Shown: positions 6,921 through 13,303 of the stretch, piece after piece | Layout of the letters: each line of letters opens with the position of its first letter | Numbering within the stretch: position 1 is the stretch's first letter | NCBI GenBank assembly: GCA_036389195.1 | Contig: DASVQH010000179.1 | Location: forward strand, 1 to 13,464 | Reading direction: 5' to 3' | Source: JACCYI01 sp036389195 | Lineage (GTDB): Bacteria; Actinomycetota; Thermoleophilia; Solirubrobacterales; Solirubrobacteraceae | DNA length: 13,464 nucleotides | Translations under genes and position numbers: made by a program | The notes under the pieces: generated by a model | What the model saw: only the letters and a program-made list of their open reading frames with translations | Database searches by the model: none | Told to the model about the DNA's origin: nothing

Positions 6921-7164
6921 GCCCAGCGCCGGATCGGCGGCATCGATCGGGGCTGATCACTGAAAGAAGGGCCGAAGATGGCACCAATCAACTCCGGCAA
7001 CGTGGGATGGTCGCGAGGTGAGGCGAAGCTGCGGCCCGCCAGCCTCACTTCCCCGCCATCCGCCCCCGCCGCCAACGCCACCCCCGCCCCGGTGAGGTTC
7101 GGGGGAGGCGGCGGGGGCCACGGCGGCTCGGGCGCACCCAGGAGCCGCCGGAGCCGGTGCTACC
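6921..7164. other. Spacer between the secreted-protein gene and purF
   Basis: The first half (about 6961-7020) is noticeably less GC-rich than its surroundings, 35 of 60 bases by my count. The second half is dominated by C- and G-rich inverted repeats, described separately. Three GATC sites occur at 6932, 6945 and 6955, with GATCG/CGATC forming a weak 5-bp inverted repeat. A small hairpin TCAGC-TCAC-GCTGA (6907-6920) overlaps the upstream stop codon. No convincing gene was found here. Confidence 0.6.
7005..7118 (+). promoter_or_regulatory. Structured leader-like region upstream of purF
   Basis: Three perfect or near-perfect inverted repeats are packed together. GGATGGT (7005-7011) pairs with GCCATCC (7055-7061, one G-U at the inner end). 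Nested within it, after a symmetric 6x6 internal loop, GTGAGGC (7018-7024) pairs with GCCTCAC (7042-7048). Directly next to this, GCCCCCGCCGCC (7062-7073) pairs over 12 bases with GGCGGCGGGGGC (7107-7118), with an inner CCCCCG/CGGGGG pairing (7081-7086 / 7100-7105). A second copy of GTGAGG (7092-7097) could compete for CCTCAC (7043-7048), an arrangement seen in attenuators. It matches no riboswitch consensus I know. It might instead be a terminator cluster for the gene upstream. Confidence 0.35.
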
Positions 7165-7166
7165 GT
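7161..7166 (+). promoter_or_regulatory. -10-like TACCGT at the purF start
   Basis: TACCGT fits TANNNT but overlaps the first GTG (7165). If it is used, transcription would begin near 7173, the upstream GTG could not be the start codon, and translation would begin at GTG 7210. If the promoter lies farther upstream, the GGAG at 7150-7153 could serve GTG 7165 with an 11-base spacing. Confidence 0.25.
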
Positions 7167-8661
7167 GAACACTTCCCCCGGTCCCCCACCGGCGCGCCAC
7201 GCCCCGGTCGTGTCCCACCCCCCCGACGATCTTCTCGATCCACGCGACGGTCCCCGCGATGAGTGCGGGGTCTTCGGCGTCTACGCGCCGGGGCATGACG
7301 TCGCGCGCCTGAGCTACTTCGCGCTCTACGCGCTCCAGCACCGCGGGCAGGAGTCGGCGGGCATCGCCGCGGCCCAGGACGGTCACATCATGACCGTGCG
7401 CGACCAGGGCCTGGTCAACCAGGTCTTCGACGAGCAGAAGCTGCGGGCGCTGCAGGGCGAGATGGCGATCGGCCACGTCCGCTACTCGACCACCGGCGCG
7501 AACTCGTGGGAGAACTCGCAGCCGGTCTGGCGTGCCGACGTGCGCGAGCTCGCGCTCGGCCACAACGGCAACCTGACCAACGCGGTCGAGCTGCACGCCG
7601 AGATGCGCGAGCGCGGCGTCGCCTTCCGCTCGACGTCTGACTCGGAGATCATCGCCGCCCTGCTCTCGACGCATGAGGCCGCGACCGTCGAGGACGCGGT
7701 GGCCGACGTGATGCCGCGGCTGGAGGGCGCCTTCTCGACGGTGGTCATGACGAAGGACCGCGTCGTCGCGTTCCGCGATCCGGCCGGGCTGCGGCCGCTG
7801 GCGCTCGGGATGCTCGGCGACCGCTACTGCGTGGCGTCCGAGTCCTGCGCGTTCGACATCATCGGCGCCCAGTACCTGCGCGAGGTCGAGCCGGGCGAGT
7901 GCGTGACGCTCGCCGACCGCGGGCTGCGCACGCGGCAGGTCGTCCACGGCGAGCGCCGGGCGTTCTGCGTCTTCGAGCACATCTACTTCGCGCGGCCCGA
8001 CTCGCGTCTGGAAGGGCGCGTCGTGCAGACCTCGCGCTCGCGGATGGGGGAGATCCTCGCCCGCGAGGCCCCGGTCGCCGACGCCGACCTCGTCATCGCG
8101 GTCCCGGACTCCGGCAACGCCGCGGCGCGCGGCTTCGCGCGCGCGTCCGGGCTCCCGCAGGACGACGGCTTCGTCAAGAACCGCTACGTCGCGCGCACGT
8201 TCATCCAGCCGGGCCAGGAGCTGCGCAAGCACGGCCTGCGGCTGAAGTTCAACCCGCTGCCCGACACGGTGGCCGGCAAGCGGCTCGTCGTCGTCGACGA
8301 CTCGATCGTCCGCGGCAACACGACCCGCCAGATCGTCGAGATGCTGCGTTCGGCGGGCGCCAAGGAGGTCCACATGCGGATCTCCGCGCCGCCGATCCGG
8401 TTCCCCTGCCACTACGGGGTGGACATGTCGACGCGCGAGGAGATGATCGCTCACGGCCGCACGGTCGACGAGATCGCCGAGGAGCTGGGGGCCGACTCGC
8501 TGGCCTACCTCTCGCTGGCGGGCGTCTACGAGGCGATCGACAGCGAGCGCGCCACGCACTGCGACGCGTGCTTCTCCGGCGAGTACCCGCTCGGCGACGA
8601 CGGCGAAGGGCAGTCCAAGGACGCCTTCGAGGCCGTCGAGCTGCCGCTCGTCCGCGCCTAG
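7165..8661 (+). CDS. purF: Amidophosphoribosyltransferase (glutamine PRPP amidotransferase)
   Basis: PurF catalyses the first committed step of purine synthesis, PRPP plus glutamine to 5-phosphoribosylamine. The 498-residue product has an N-terminal Ntn glutaminase domain whose nucleophile is C34 (RDECGVFGVY), exposed after removal of a propeptide. The C-terminal phosphoribosyltransferase domain has the PRPP loop LVVVDDSIVRGNT at 374-386. Four cysteines match the [4Fe-4S] ligands of the Bacillus-type enzyme: C268 (FCVFEHIYFARPDS), C415 (PCHYGVD), and C466 and C469 (CDACFSGEYP). This implies a propeptide-processed, oxygen-sensitive Fe-S enzyme. The start is uncertain. GTG 7165 gives a 33-residue propeptide and GTG 7210 gives 18. 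The first 15 residues are Pro-rich and may not be translated. The gene converges on modC, and the stops overlap. Confidence 0.96.
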   Translation: MNTSPGPPPARHAPVVSHPPDDLLDPRDGPRDECGVFGVYAPGHDVARLSYFALYALQHRGQESAGIAAAQDGHIMTVRDQGLVNQVFDEQKLRALQGEMAIGHVRYSTTGANSWENSQPVWRADVRELALGHNGNLTNAVELHAEMRERGVAFRSTSDSEIIAALLSTHEAATVEDAVADVMPRLEGAFSTVVMTKDRVVAFRDPAGLRPLALGMLGDRYCVASESCAFDIIGAQYLREVEPGECVTLADRGLRTRQVVHGERRAFCVFEHIYFARPDSRLEGRVVQTSRSRMGEILAREAPVADADLVIAVPDSGNAAARGFARASGLPQDDGFVKNRYVARTFIQPGQELRKHGLRLKFNPLPDTVAGKRLVVVDDSIVRGNTTRQIVEMLRSAGAKEVHMRISAPPIRFPCHYGVDMSTREEMIAHGRTVDEIAEELGADSLAYLSLAGVYEAIDSERATHCDACFSGEYPLGDDGEGQSKDAFEAVELPLVRA

Positions 8662-8670
8662 CGAACGAGC
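8646..8670. terminator. Bidirectional hairpin shared by the purF and modC ends
   Basis: GCTCGT (8646-8651) pairs with ACGAGC (8665-8670), then a mismatch, then CGC (8653-8655) with GCG (8661-8663), around the loop GCCTA. The mismatch is C-A in the purF RNA but becomes a G-U pair in the modC RNA, so the stem is continuous in that direction. Both stop codons lie within the hairpin, at CTAG 8658-8661. There is no T-run on either strand. Confidence 0.45.
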
Positions 8671-9722
8671 AGGCGCGTCGCCGCGGCCTTGAAGGTCGCG
8701 GTCACCCGCGCGCCCGGGGCGAGCTCGAGGGCGCGCGCGGACGCTGCGGTCAGCTCGGCGGTGAGGGGCTGCGGCGCGGCGAGGCCGACCCGCACGCGGT
8801 TGCCGATCGCGGTCACCGCGAGGACCTCGACGGCGAGGTGGTTGCGTGCTGACCCGGGATCGGGTTTGCCGGCGGGAGCGAGCGCGATCTCCCACGGGTA
8901 GACGCTGACGGCGACCAGGCCCTCGGCGCGCTCGACGCTCGTCAGCGTGCCGCCGCCGTCGAGGTCGACCAGCGTCGTGCCGTCGGGGCCGGGCCGGGCC
9001 GTGCCGGTGAGGACGACGGCGCCCGTGAAGTCGGCCACGAAGGCGGATGCGGGCGTGGCGGCGAGCTCCGCCGCCGTGCCGCGCTGGACGACGCGCCCGC
9101 CGTCGATCACGCCCACCTCGTGGCCGAGCAGCGCCGCCTCGGTGAAGTCGTGGGTGACCAGCAGCGTGGGTGCGCCGGCCTCCGCGATGACCGTTCCGAG
9201 CTCGCGCGCCGCGCTCGCGCGGGTCCGCGTGTCGAGGGCGGAGAGCGGCTCGTCGAGCAGGAGGACCCGCGGGCGGCGGGCCAGCGCGCGGGCCAGCGCG
9301 ACGCGCTGGCGCTCGCCGCCGGAGAGCGTCCGCGGGCGCTCGTCGCACAGGTGGGCGACGCCGAAGCGCTCCAGCAGGGCGTCGGCGTGCTTGCCGCGGT
9401 CGCGCCGGGGCAGATGGTCGAGCGCGTAGGCCACGTTCGCGCGCGCGGTCAGGTGCGGGAAGAGCGCGTAGGCCTGGAACACGTAGCCGGCGCGGCGCTC
9501 CTCGGCAGGCACGTCGATCCTCCGGTCCGTGTCCAGCCACGTCTCGCCGTCGCACACCACGCGCCCGTGCTCCGGCCGCAGGAGCCCGGCCACGGTGCGC
9601 AGCACCGACGTCTTGCCCGCGCCCGACGGCCCGGCCAGCGCGAGGCAGCGGCCGGGTGCGACGTCAAGGGCGACGTCGAGCTGCAGCGCGCCGAGCGTCG
9701 TCCGGGTCTCAACCTGGAGCAC
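8658..9722 (-). CDS. modC: Molybdate ABC transporter, ATP-binding protein
   Basis: ModC is the cytoplasmic ATPase that powers molybdate import with ModB and ModA. In the 354-residue product the order is Walker A GPSGAGKT at 31-38, Q-loop VFQAYALFPHL at 81-91, signature LSGGERQR at 133-140, Walker B VLLLDEP at 153-159, and H-loop VTHDFTEA at 189-196. The C-terminal region (about 235-354) is a regulatory extension. Its last 65 residues (NHLAVEVLAVTAIGNRVRV and on) look like a TOBE-type oxyanion-binding domain. The GTG start at 9722 overlaps the end of modB by 14 bases, so the genes are coupled. It is the last gene of the operon, and its TAG overlaps the opposing purF stop. The ATPase sequence alone could also fit sulfate or tungstate. 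The ModA partner favours molybdate. Confidence 0.9.
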   Translation of the reverse strand: MLQVETRTTLGALQLDVALDVAPGRCLALAGPSGAGKTSVLRTVAGLLRPEHGRVVCDGETWLDTDRRIDVPAEERRAGYVFQAYALFPHLTARANVAYALDHLPRRDRGKHADALLERFGVAHLCDERPRTLSGGERQRVALARALARRPRVLLLDEPLSALDTRTRASAARELGTVIAEAGAPTLLVTHDFTEAALLGHEVGVIDGGRVVQRGTAAELAATPASAFVADFTGAVVLTGTARPGPDGTTLVDLDGGGTLTSVERAEGLVAVSVYPWEIALAPAGKPDPGSARNHLAVEVLAVTAIGNRVRVGLAAPQPLTAELTAASARALELAPGARVTATFKAAATRLLVR

Positions 9723-10512
9723 GGCCGAGCAGCTTGACGGACAGCAGCAGCGCGCCCGACAGCGCCACCAGGACGGCGCCGAGCGCGAGCGCCACGTCGA
9801 ACTCGGTGCCGAACCGCTCGTAGATGGCCAGCGGGGCCGTCTGCGTGATGCCGCGGAACGAGCCGGCGAACATCAGCGTCGCCCCGAACTCGCCCAGCGC
9901 GCGCCCCCAGGCCAGCGCGAGCCCGGCGGCCAGGCCGCCGCGCGCCGCCGGGATCGCGATCCGCGCGAACGTGCGCGCCGGCGAGGCGCCGAGCGTCCGC
10001 GAGGCGTCGAGCCACGCCGGGTCGAGCGCCTCGAACGCCGCCTGCGCCTGGCGCAGGTGGAACGGCGCGGCGACGAAGGTGAGCGCGACGACCACGCCGG
10101 CGGTGTGGAGCACGAGGCGGTCGCCGGCCAGCCCGCCGAGGATCCCGTTCGGTCCGAGCGAGGCGAGGAGCCCGATGCCGGCGACCGCGGGCGGCAGCAC
10201 CAGCGGCAGCTCGATCGCGGTGATCGCCGCCGCCCGGCCGGTGAAGCGGCGGGTCGCCAGCAGGTACGCCGCGGGGGTCCCGACGACGAGGATGATCGCG
10301 ATGGCGGTGAGCGAGCAGAGCGCGCTCAGCTTGAGCGCCTCGCGCGCCGCCGGGTCGCCGAGGCTGGAGATCAGGTCGCCGGGCCCCGTGTCGGCGAAGA
10401 TCGCGACGACGGGAAGCAGCAGGAAGAGCAGGACGACGGTCAGCGCGACGGTCAGCGCCGCGGGGAACCACGTTCGCCGCGCGGCGGTCCGCGCGGTGGC
10501 CACCGCGCTCAT
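9709..10512 (-). CDS. modB: Molybdate ABC transporter, permease protein
   Basis: ModB forms the membrane channel of the molybdate importer. The 267-residue protein has about six hydrophobic segments (near 17-39, 62-86, 98-119, 135-155, 190-215 and 237-259). The cytoplasmic coupling loop of this permease family lies at 161-190 (WLDASRTLGASPARTF, then RIAIP), where the conserved Gly is G175. The segment WGRALGEFGATLMFAGS is typical of molybdate and sulfate permeases. The ATG at 10512 overlaps the modA stop (ATGA). The end overlaps modC by 14 bases. The basic N-terminus (ARTAARR) before the first helix fits a cytoplasmic start. Confidence 0.92.
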   Translation of the reverse strand: MSAVATARTAARRTWFPAALTVALTVVLLFLLLPVVAIFADTGPGDLISSLGDPAAREALKLSALCSLTAIAIILVVGTPAAYLLATRRFTGRAAAITAIELPLVLPPAVAGIGLLASLGPNGILGGLAGDRLVLHTAGVVVALTFVAAPFHLRQAQAAFEALDPAWLDASRTLGASPARTFARIAIPAARGGLAAGLALAWGRALGEFGATLMFAGSFRGITQTAPLAIYERFGTEFDVALALGAVLVALSGALLLSVKLLGRAPG

Positions 10513-11312
10513 CCCCCGGCGGGCGGTGGCAGGAAGCCCGCGTCGCGCAGCGCGGTCTGGCCGGCGCCCGCGATGAGTCCTTCGACGAACGCCCGCGCCG
10601 CCTCGGGCTCCTTGGCGCCCTTGACCACCGCGACGCCGTAGGCGACGTCGGGCTGCAGCGCGTCGGGCAGGCGGATCTCGCGCAGCCCGGCGCCGGCGGC
10701 CGCGACGTCGGTGGTGTAGACGAAGCCCGCGTCGACGGCGCCCTGCGTCAGCTTGCCCACGACGCCGCCCACGTCGGGCTCCTCGCTGCGGACGTTCTTG
10801 AGGATCGCCGCGCGCTGCGCGCGGGGGAGGCGGTCGAGCACCTTGCGGGTGTAGGCGCCGACCGGCACGGTCTCGGCGCCGATGGCGATCGTCGTGCCCG
10901 GCTTGGCGAGGTCGTCGAGGCGTTCGATGGGGGTGTCGGCGTCCTTCGGCACGGCGAGCACCAGCCGGTTGCCGGCGAAGGTGCGCGGCTGCTCGACCAG
11001 CCCGGCTTTGTTGAGCTCGTCGGGGAGGGTCGTGTTGGCGGACGCGAAGACGTCGGGCGTGAGCCCCTGGCGGATCTGGGCGGCCAGCTCGTCGGAGCCG
11101 GCGAAGGAGAAGCGGGCCTTCGCCTGGCCGAACCGCTCGCCGTAGGTCTCGAAGGCGCGCTTGAGCGAGGTCGCGGCGGAGACCGTGAGGGTCGGGCGCT
11201 CGGTGCTCGCGGCGTCCTGCCGGGTCGACGTCGCGCTCTGGCCGCGGTCCTCGCCGCAGCCGGTGGCGAGGAGGGCGGTGGCGAGGAGGAGTCGCGCTCC
11301 GTACCTATGCAT
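10509..11312 (-). CDS. modA: Molybdate-binding lipoprotein of the ABC transporter
   Basis: ModA captures molybdate outside the membrane and hands it to ModB. The 267-residue precursor has a lipoprotein signal peptide (MHRYGARLLLATALLATG before C19), so it should be anchored by C19, followed by a polar Ser/Thr/Gln linker to about residue 39. Family motifs are TVSAATSLKRAF from residue 43 (ligand-binding serines), GSDELAAQI at 72-80, FAGNRLVLAVPK at 112-123, VPVGAYTR at 149-156 and DAGFVYTTD at 194-202. ATG 11312 is preferred over the in-frame TTG at 11318. It still gives the charged-hydrophobic-lipobox order with the usual spacing. It is the first gene of the leftward modABC operon and lies back to back with recQ. 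A tungstate- or sulfate-binding role cannot be excluded, but the motifs favour molybdate. Confidence 0.92.
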   Translation of the reverse strand: MHRYGARLLLATALLATGCGEDRGQSATSTRQDAASTERPTLTVSAATSLKRAFETYGERFGQAKARFSFAGSDELAAQIRQGLTPDVFASANTTLPDELNKAGLVEQPRTFAGNRLVLAVPKDADTPIERLDDLAKPGTTIAIGAETVPVGAYTRKVLDRLPRAQRAAILKNVRSEEPDVGGVVGKLTQGAVDAGFVYTTDVAAAGAGLREIRLPDALQPDVAYGVAVVKGAKEPEAARAFVEGLIAGAGQTALRDAGFLPPPAGG

Positions 11313-11421
11313 TGCCAAGGCACTCTGTCACAAGTTCCGCACGCTTCGCAACAAGTGCCGCGCGGGTCGGATGCGCGTCCCGGAACGCGCCGGAGGCGCC
11401 GCTAAGGTCCGCTGTCCGCCC
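11313..11421. promoter_or_regulatory. Divergent modA/recQ control region with a two-turn direct repeat
   Basis: The spacer holds CAAGTTCCGC (11331-11340) and CAAGTGCCGC (11352-11361), a 9-of-10 direct repeat with a 21-base period, or two helical turns. Next to modA is the short inverted repeat GCC-AA-GGC (11314-11321). TAAGGT (11403-11408) resembles a -10 for recQ. No palindromic ModE-type operator of the E. coli form is seen. An in-frame ATG at 11371 makes a longer RecQ possible. Confidence 0.35.
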
Positions 11422-13299
11422 GTGTCCCCGCCCGCCGTCACCGACGCCACGCCGCTCGCGCTTCCCGGGCTCGGGCCGCCGCCGCCCGAGCCGGTCGCCC
11501 GCGCGCGCGAGCCCGAGGGGGCGCTGCGCGAGCTGTTCGGCCATCCCGGGTTCCGCCGTGGCCAGCGCGAGGCGGTGGACGCCGCGCTCGCGGGGCGCGA
11601 CGTCCTGGTCGTGATGCCCACCGGGTCGGGCAAGTCGCTCTGCTACCAGCTGCCGGCGCTGATGCGGGCGGATCTCACGCTGGTGGTCTCGCCGCTGGTC
11701 TCGCTCATGCAGGACCAGGTCGAGGCGGTCGAGCGCGTGGCGCCCGGCCGGGTGGCGCTCGTCAACGCCCAGCAGGACGCCGCGACCAACCGCCGCGCGC
11801 TCGAGCGCGCGGTCTCGGGGCACCTGCGGCTGCTCTACGTGGCACCGGAGCGCTTCGCGTCCCCCGGGTTCGTCGAGCGGCTGCGCGAGGCGCGCATCGG
11901 CCTCTTCGTCGTCGACGAGGCCCACTGCGTCTCGCAGTGGGGCCACGACTTCCGGCCCGACTACTTCCGCCTCGCCGACGCCGCGCGCTACCTCGGCGCC
12001 GAGGCGATCGTCGCCTCGACCGCGACGGCGACGCCGCAGGTGGCGTCGGACATCGTGGCGCGCCTCGGGCTGCGCGACCCCGTGCGGGTGTCGACCGGCT
12101 TCGACCGCCCGAACCTCTCGTTCACCGTCGTCTCCTGCCCCACCAAGGAGGCGGGCCATCGCGGCATCGCCGCGGCGCTGGCCGAGCCGGGCGCGCTGCC
12201 CGGCATCGTCTACGCGGGGACGCGCGCGGAGTGCGACAAGCTGTCGGCCCGCCTGGAGCGCGAGCTCGGCGAGCCGGTCGTCGCCTACCACGCCGGCCTG
12301 CCGCGCGACGCCCGCGCCGAGGCCCAGCGCCGCTTCATGGACGGCGAGGTCCGCGTCGTCGTGGCGACCAACGCGTTCGGCATGGGCGTCGACAAGGCCG
12401 ACGTGCGGACGGTCTGCCACGAGACCGTGCCGGGATCCGTCGAGGCCTACTACCAGGAGGCCGGTCGCGCGGGCCGCGACGGCGCCCCCGCGCGCGCCCT
12501 GCTCTTCGCCTCCAGCCGCGACAAGGGGCTGCACGTCTTCTTCATCGAGCGCTCGACGGTCGAGGACCACGCCATCGGCCGCGTCGCCCAGCGGCTGATC
12601 GCCCGCGGTTCGGGCGGCCGCTACGACGTCACGGTCGGCGAGCTGACGGCCACCGCGGGGTGCGACGAGGAGGCGGTCCGGTCGATCCTCGGCCACCTCG
12701 CCCGGGCGAAGGTCATCCAGCCGGCGCCGTCGGCCCCGGACCGCGCGCTCGGCCGCATCGCCGGCGCCTGGGACGGCCGCGCGATGGCCGCCGCCAAGTC
12801 CTCCGCGCAGGACGGCACGCGCGCGCGCTGGCGCCAGTACCGCTCCGTGTGGGCGTGGGTGGAGGGCGCGCGCTGCCGCCGCGAGGGCATCCTGCGCCAC
12901 TTCGGCGATCCGGCGGCGCCGGCGCCCGAGGGCCCGTGCTGCGACGTCTGCGACCCGTCGCTCGTGCCCGCGCTCCCGCAGCCGGCGCGGCGCGGCGGCG
13001 CGCCCGCGCGGCCGTCCCAGCTCGCCCAGCGCCCGACGGCCGACGCCTCCGGCCTCGACGACGCCATCCTCGACGTCGTGGCCGGCGCCCGCCCCGAGGT
13101 CGGGCGCACCCGCGCCGTGGAGATCCTGCGCGGCGGGCGGTCCAAGGTCATCGCCAAGTACTCCTACGACGGGCTGCCCCACTACGGCACCTTCGGCCAC
13201 CTGGCGGCCGACCAGGTGCTCGGCCGCGTCGACGCGCTGCTCCAGGCGGGCACGCTGCGCTCCACCGGCGGCCGGTTCCCGAAGCTCGAGGTGGCGTAG
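11422..13299 (+). CDS. recQ: RecQ-family ATP-dependent DNA helicase
   Basis: RecQ is a 3'-5' superfamily 2 helicase acting in recombination and repair. The 625-residue product has FGHPGFRRGQ (motif 0, about 39-48), Walker A MPTGSGKS at 65-72, DEAH at 165-168 followed by CVSQWGHDFRPDY, ATNAFGMGVDKADVR at 315-329 and motif VI YYQEAGRAGRDG at 343-354. A winged-helix-like stretch follows (about 380-450). Next come a zinc-binding region with C485, C506, C507 and C510 (spacing unlike the E. coli C-x16-C-x2-C-x2-C), a Pro/Ala/Arg linker, and a C-terminal module (about 543-625, GRTRAVEILRGGRSKVI..LPHYG) that looks RQC/winged-helix-like. No HRDC domain is seen. GTG 11422 is chosen because it follows a -10-like TAAGGT and keeps the N-terminus short. 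ATG 11371 would add 17 residues. purN begins four bases after the stop. Confidence 0.93.
   Translation: MSPPAVTDATPLALPGLGPPPPEPVARAREPEGALRELFGHPGFRRGQREAVDAALAGRDVLVVMPTGSGKSLCYQLPALMRADLTLVVSPLVSLMQDQVEAVERVAPGRVALVNAQQDAATNRRALERAVSGHLRLLYVAPERFASPGFVERLREARIGLFVVDEAHCVSQWGHDFRPDYFRLADAARYLGAEAIVASTATATPQVASDIVARLGLRDPVRVSTGFDRPNLSFTVVSCPTKEAGHRGIAAALAEPGALPGIVYAGTRAECDKLSARLERELGEPVVAYHAGLPRDARAEAQRRFMDGEVRVVVATNAFGMGVDKADVRTVCHETVPGSVEAYYQEAGRAGRDGAPARALLFASSRDKGLHVFFIERSTVEDHAIGRVAQRLIARGSGGRYDVTVGELTATAGCDEEAVRSILGHLARAKVIQPAPSAPDRALGRIAGAWDGRAMAAAKSSAQDGTRARWRQYRSVWAWVEGARCRREGILRHFGDPAAPAPEGPCCDVCDPSLVPALPQPARRGGAPARPSQLAQRPTADASGLDDAILDVVAGARPEVGRTRAVEILRGGRSKVIAKYSYDGLPHYGTFGHLAADQVLGRVDALLQAGTLRSTGGRFPKLEVA
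13288..13294 (+). promoter_or_regulatory. Strong ribosome binding site for purN inside recQ
   Basis: GAGGTGG, with GAGGTG matching the 16S anti-Shine-Dalgarno sequence, lies within the last codons of recQ and ends nine bases before the purN ATG. It supports ATG 13304 as the start and co-translation of the recQ-purN pair. It is the clearest ribosome binding site in the window. Confidence 0.6.
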
Positions 13300-13303
13300 A
13301 CCC

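Noticed and set aside
6961..7061. Match to a known riboswitch (glycine or SAM-IV like, from GGCCGAAG and CTCCGGCAAC)
   Set aside because: Only isolated short strings agree. The flanking helices and conserved loops of those classes are missing.
6740..7081. Minus-strand frame with a protein-like stretch (HPTLPELIGAIFGPSFSD) in the purF spacer
   Set aside because: The protein-like part is about 25 residues. The rest is antisense to the FN3-like tail. I recognise no family and no start signal. It could be a coding fossil, but there is not enough to call a pseudogene.
7045..9555. 836-codon minus-strand open frame opposite purF and overlapping modC
   Set aside because: It crosses two well-supported genes, has a biased Arg/Ala/Gly composition, and shows no family motif of its own.
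11371..11373. ATG 11371 as the recQ start
   Set aside because: It is kept only as an alternative. It would place the start upstream of the -10-like TAAGGT and add residues with no RecQ similarity.
12768..12776. ZTP (pfl) riboswitch-like GCGCCTGGGAC string
   Set aside because: It lies inside the recQ coding sequence, differs from the CCGCCTGGGC core, and lacks the upstream pseudoknot part.
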